Positions 61,901 to 64,000 of a stretch of 64,000 bases of DNA are shown here, one piece after another. This DNA comes from Lingula anatina (taxonomy: Eukaryota > Brachiopoda > Lingulata > Lingulida > Lingulidae). The DNA is taken from positions 1,375,105-1,439,104 of the forward strand of contig NW_019775968.1 in assembly GCF_001039355.2 (NCBI RefSeq), read 5' to 3'. A program made the translations under genes and the position numbers. The first letter of the stretch is position 1; each line of letters starts with the position of its first letter. The notes beneath the pieces were generated by a model that was not told the DNA's origin, made no database searches, and saw only the letters and a list, made by a program, of their open reading frames with translations.

Positions 61901-63100
61901 ACAGCAAAGGCAGAATAGAACTGCAGATGTGATACAGACATCTCTGAGAGTATATTTTAACAGCTTGTGGTTGTTTATCTGATCTCAGAACATTATAGAC
62001 CAATGCAGTTTAAAATGGAATGTAAGCTGTTGTGATAATAAAAAAGGACAAATTCAATAAGAGAAAGCACCATATTAAATTTGATGTTTGAGTGAAAATA
62101 AAAATGAACTTGTGAGTCAAGGATGAAATTTAATCAATGAGTCAGTTTTTTTAGAAACAAGTTATCTCACCAATGTAAATGATAATCTTCCGTATTGTTC
62201 CCAACCTACTGAGCACTGCATTACAAATTGACAAATGTCAGAAAATCAATGGGTTGGTCATTGTTTTGTGTGAGATGTTTTGACGGGACAGAAATCAGAT
62301 GAACACGTGTCAGTAGTTTCTATATAGCTTTGTTTTTTTTTAGGTGATTCACCGTGATCATGATGCTTCTGTCCATGCTCTGGCTGCTCATCCTTTTAGG
62401 TAGGTATGATTCTAGTTATCACTCTGTGGAGAAAAAAAATTAATTCAGATGTCAGTGGTCATCAAGTTTAAGCACTTTCCTCTTTAGAAAGCACATAAGG
62501 AATTACATTACTCTTTTGCACAAATTAAATTAAGAGTATGTAATGCTTATTGTTGATTTAGTATAAATCAATGAAAATCCATGAATTCCATAGGGCATAC
62601 AAGAAAAGAATTCCTAACTCATGAGGGGCATTGTTAATTCTTACTTTCAAGTTTCAGACATTTGTAGTAATTAAAACACGGGGATAAAACTCATGAAGCA
62701 ACCGTCTTTTTTGATATTACCTAATATAATACTGCTTTACTTTCAGACCACAGATAGCCATGGGCAGTTATTCAGGTCTATTAAAGCTTTGGGACTATGA
62801 AAAAAGGTAATTATTTTATTACAATAATATTATTGAAAATAACAGACTCTATAATTATTTTTGCAATCACAAATTTCCTTGTGATTCTGCAATGAAGCCA
62901 GTTATAAAAATGATGAAAGAATGATTGACACTGCATGATTTATTACTACATGCTTGTTTGAAAAGATTAAGCTTTTTTAATTATTTGAGGTAGTGTTACA
63001 AACCACACTTTTTATTCTAGAATTGTGATAGCTTCCCGGTACTTTGAGAGAGGAAACATGATCAGATGTTGTTCATTTGATCCTACAGGATCTTTTATAG
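54633..63100 (+). CDS. CFAP251: CFAP251 (WDR66), ciliary WD40 protein, 3'-truncated by window
   Basis: CFAP251 belongs to the calmodulin- and spoke-associated complex at the base of axonemal radial spokes; loss in humans causes sperm flagellum defects. Fifteen exons are visible: 54633-55748, 56275-56421, 56667-56770, 57031-57139, 57479-57559, 57928-58005, 58908-59076, 59493-59583, 60145-60213, 60445-60513, 60828-60878, 61625-61754, 62344-62399, 62747-62806, 63021-63100 (about 803 residues, frame open at phase 1). The acidic then Pro-rich N-terminal region precedes LIWSFGMN, the opening of the WD40 array. WD ends are visible as [23 protein letters not shown] and LKLWDYE. The rest of the array and the C-terminal EF-hand-like region lie beyond the window. 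Identification rests on order and sequence of the WD segments. Confidence 0.9.
55092..55250 (+). repeat. 27-bp coding minisatellite in CFAP251 exon 1
   Basis: About five and a half tandem 27-bp units encode [18 protein letters not shown] and three DNTQEPAAT units, then a degenerate DNTPEQAQ. Neighbouring units are almost identical at DNA level, which suggests recent expansion by slippage or unequal exchange. Confidence 0.92.
55749..56274 (+). other. CFAP251 intron 1, low-complexity and with an assembly gap
   Basis: Contains a (TA)n tract at 55859-55908, a single N at 55915, and a T run followed by a G run (56006-56043). No gene is recognised. Confidence 0.8.
55859..55908. repeat. (TA)n microsatellite next to single-N gap
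   Basis: About 25 TA units followed by CCCACA and an N at 55915. Unlike the Ns at 7796 and 12776, the flanks here are not duplicated. Confidence 0.93.
58006..58907 (+). other. CFAP251 intron 6
   Basis: A 902-bp intron whose central 511 bp is the Harbinger-like foldback at 58291-58801. The remainder shows nothing recognisable. Confidence 0.6.
58291..58801. mobile_element. 511-bp PIF/Harbinger-like foldback element
   Basis: Long inverted arms of about 170 bp begin GGCTCCGTTTACATGGAAA and end with the near-complement of it, flanked by TTA at 58288-58290 and 58802-58804. A 3-bp TTA/TAA duplication with GG..C-type ends is the signature of PIF/Harbinger elements. The arms include ATGATCACGGTCTGTGCCC-like and GCGTAATTACTGGCAGCGC segments shared with the element at 59862. 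The unpaired centre carries a minus-strand frame from 58595 ([20 protein letters not shown]...) that may be a captured exon or a remnant of a transposase N-terminus. Confidence 0.85.
59862..60119. mobile_element. 258-bp PIF/Harbinger-like foldback element, second copy
   Basis: Nearly a complete palindrome, starting GGCTTCATTCACATGCA and ending TGTGAACGAAGCC, flanked by TAA at 59859-59861 and 60120-60122. It shares the terminal and inner-arm motifs of the 58291-58801 element but lacks its centre. A short direct repeat (TTACTATAAG) marks the fold. It lies in CFAP251 intron 8. Confidence 0.85.
61232..61343. repeat. Dispersed repeat block, copy 1
   Basis: About 112 bp starting GTTATATATTTGAAATCAGA reappears at 63298-63413 with perhaps a dozen differences. 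It abuts the foldback that begins near 61345. Confidence 0.8.
61345..61535. mobile_element. 191-bp foldback element in CFAP251 intron 11
   Basis: The inverted ends CCAACTCTG...CTCGTTAAGT and ACTTAACGAG...CAGAGTTGG pair at about 28 of 34 positions. An inner CAGCTAGGGAG/CCCCCTAGCTG pair suggests an extended fold. No transposase is present and target duplications are unclear. Confidence 0.65.
61755..62343 (+). other. CFAP251 intron 12
   Basis: A 589-bp intron with no feature that I can support. Confidence 0.5.
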
Positions 63101-64000
63101 GTAAGAAATTTCTTCTTTTCTCTTTTATTTTTTTACATACCAAGAAATATTGTTCAGTCAAGAATTTAATTATTTATTTTTATCTATTAAGTATATATAT
63201 TTATTTCCAAATCAAAAGTAATTTTGAAAAAAAATACTTACGCCTTCTGTTTTGATGTTGCATGTGCATGCATTTGCTTTTACTGAAACTTACTAGAGTT
63301 ATATATTTGAAATCAGACTTACTTCAAATGCCAGTTAGTTGTAGCACTGTTATGTGCTTTTTTGTTTTTGAGTACACACCCATTCAGATAGACACATGGT
63401 ACTAGTAAAGGTGGTTTGATAATTTTTTCCATATTTTTTGATACTTTCTTAAAACATAATCTTTAAACTTTTGACATAATTATTAAAGCTGATCTTTAAT
63501 CTTAATGTGAAGAAAAATTTAGGTTTATATTGATTGGTTTTTTGTTTGTTTGAGACTTGAATGTTTTCAGAGCCATGGTGATAAGTTTTATCACACAAAT
63601 ATATAGATTAAACATAACAAAAGCCAGAGGAAATTCCTTTGGTTATGTTCATGTGTATTCAAGACAGAAAATGTAGTAAAATGCATGATATTTGGTGGGT
63701 GTCTCGTTCATAATTATGATTCTTTCATAGATGCTGTTTGTTTCTGGTGATGTGTTAATGTGGCACATTTTTATGTTTAAGTCTGTTACCATTGTATATG
63801 ATCTCTGTAGAAAGAGTTGGTAGTGTGCCATGTCCAGCAGGTAATCAAGAGCTACTGCCACAGACAAGTTTACCTTTTAACCTAAAGTCAAGAGGTTTCA
63901 GGTGTTATTCACTTGCACATTAACCCGAAGTTACAAAATTGGTATTGAAGTCACAGTTTAGAATTATATATAATGATATTCAATATACATATATAAATGT
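63101..64000 (+). other. CFAP251 intron 15 (partial)
   Basis: Sequence after the last identified exon. I could not find the expected next WD-repeat exon before the window ends; only the repeat block at 63298-63413 is recognised. Confidence 0.5.
63298..63413. repeat. Dispersed repeat block, copy 2
   Basis: Second copy of the 61232-61343 block, in the same orientation, 2.07 kb downstream and also intronic. Here it is not followed by the foldback. Confidence 0.8.

Overview
This is a eukaryotic, AT-rich, intron-dense window from an animal. It carries four conserved genes with mostly GT-AG introns. No species can be named. A lophotrochozoan, probably a mollusc, is my best guess: a single MED13 gene rather than a MED13/MED13L pair, ciliary genes present, and several short foldback elements, one with TTAA-flanked AGGGATAATAAC-type termini that resemble repeats I recall from mollusc genomes. 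This assignment is inference.

Layout. (1) Positions 1-24495, minus strand: BLTP2 (KIAA0100/hobbit), a VPS13-like bridge lipid-transfer protein. I resolve 49 coding exons, about 1851 residues, and the C-terminal end lies beyond position 1. Two blocks of this gene appear twice (5913-7795 with 7797-9675; 10038-12775 with 12777-about 15516). Each pair meets at a single N, and both repeats would break the reading frame, so they look like unmerged allelic contig ends rather than biology. (2) 24762-49105, plus strand: complete MED13, 30 coding exons and about 2114 residues, head-to-head with BLTP2 across 266 bp. (3) 54183-51354, minus strand: complete PIGL, 7 coding exons and 248 residues, with its 3' end converging on that of MED13 near 50.83 kb. 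(4) 54633 to beyond 64000, plus strand: CFAP251 (WDR66), head-to-head with PIGL across about 450 bp that contain an RFX X-box-like site. Its C-terminal part is cut off by the window.

The genes serve separate housekeeping or ciliary roles: lipid transfer at ER contact sites, the CDK8 module of Mediator, the second step of GPI anchor synthesis, and the calmodulin/spoke complex of axonemes. They are not a functional cluster; the shared feature is paired divergent promoters. The introns hold several non-autonomous DNA transposons: a pair of PIF/Harbinger-like foldbacks with TTA/TAA target duplications, a TTAA-flanked MITE, a 1.28-kb terminal-inverted-repeat element inserted in a TA microsatellite, and two or three other foldbacks. 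I found no convincing new biological system. The most useful observations are the assembly artefacts, the transposon families and a few regulatory details.
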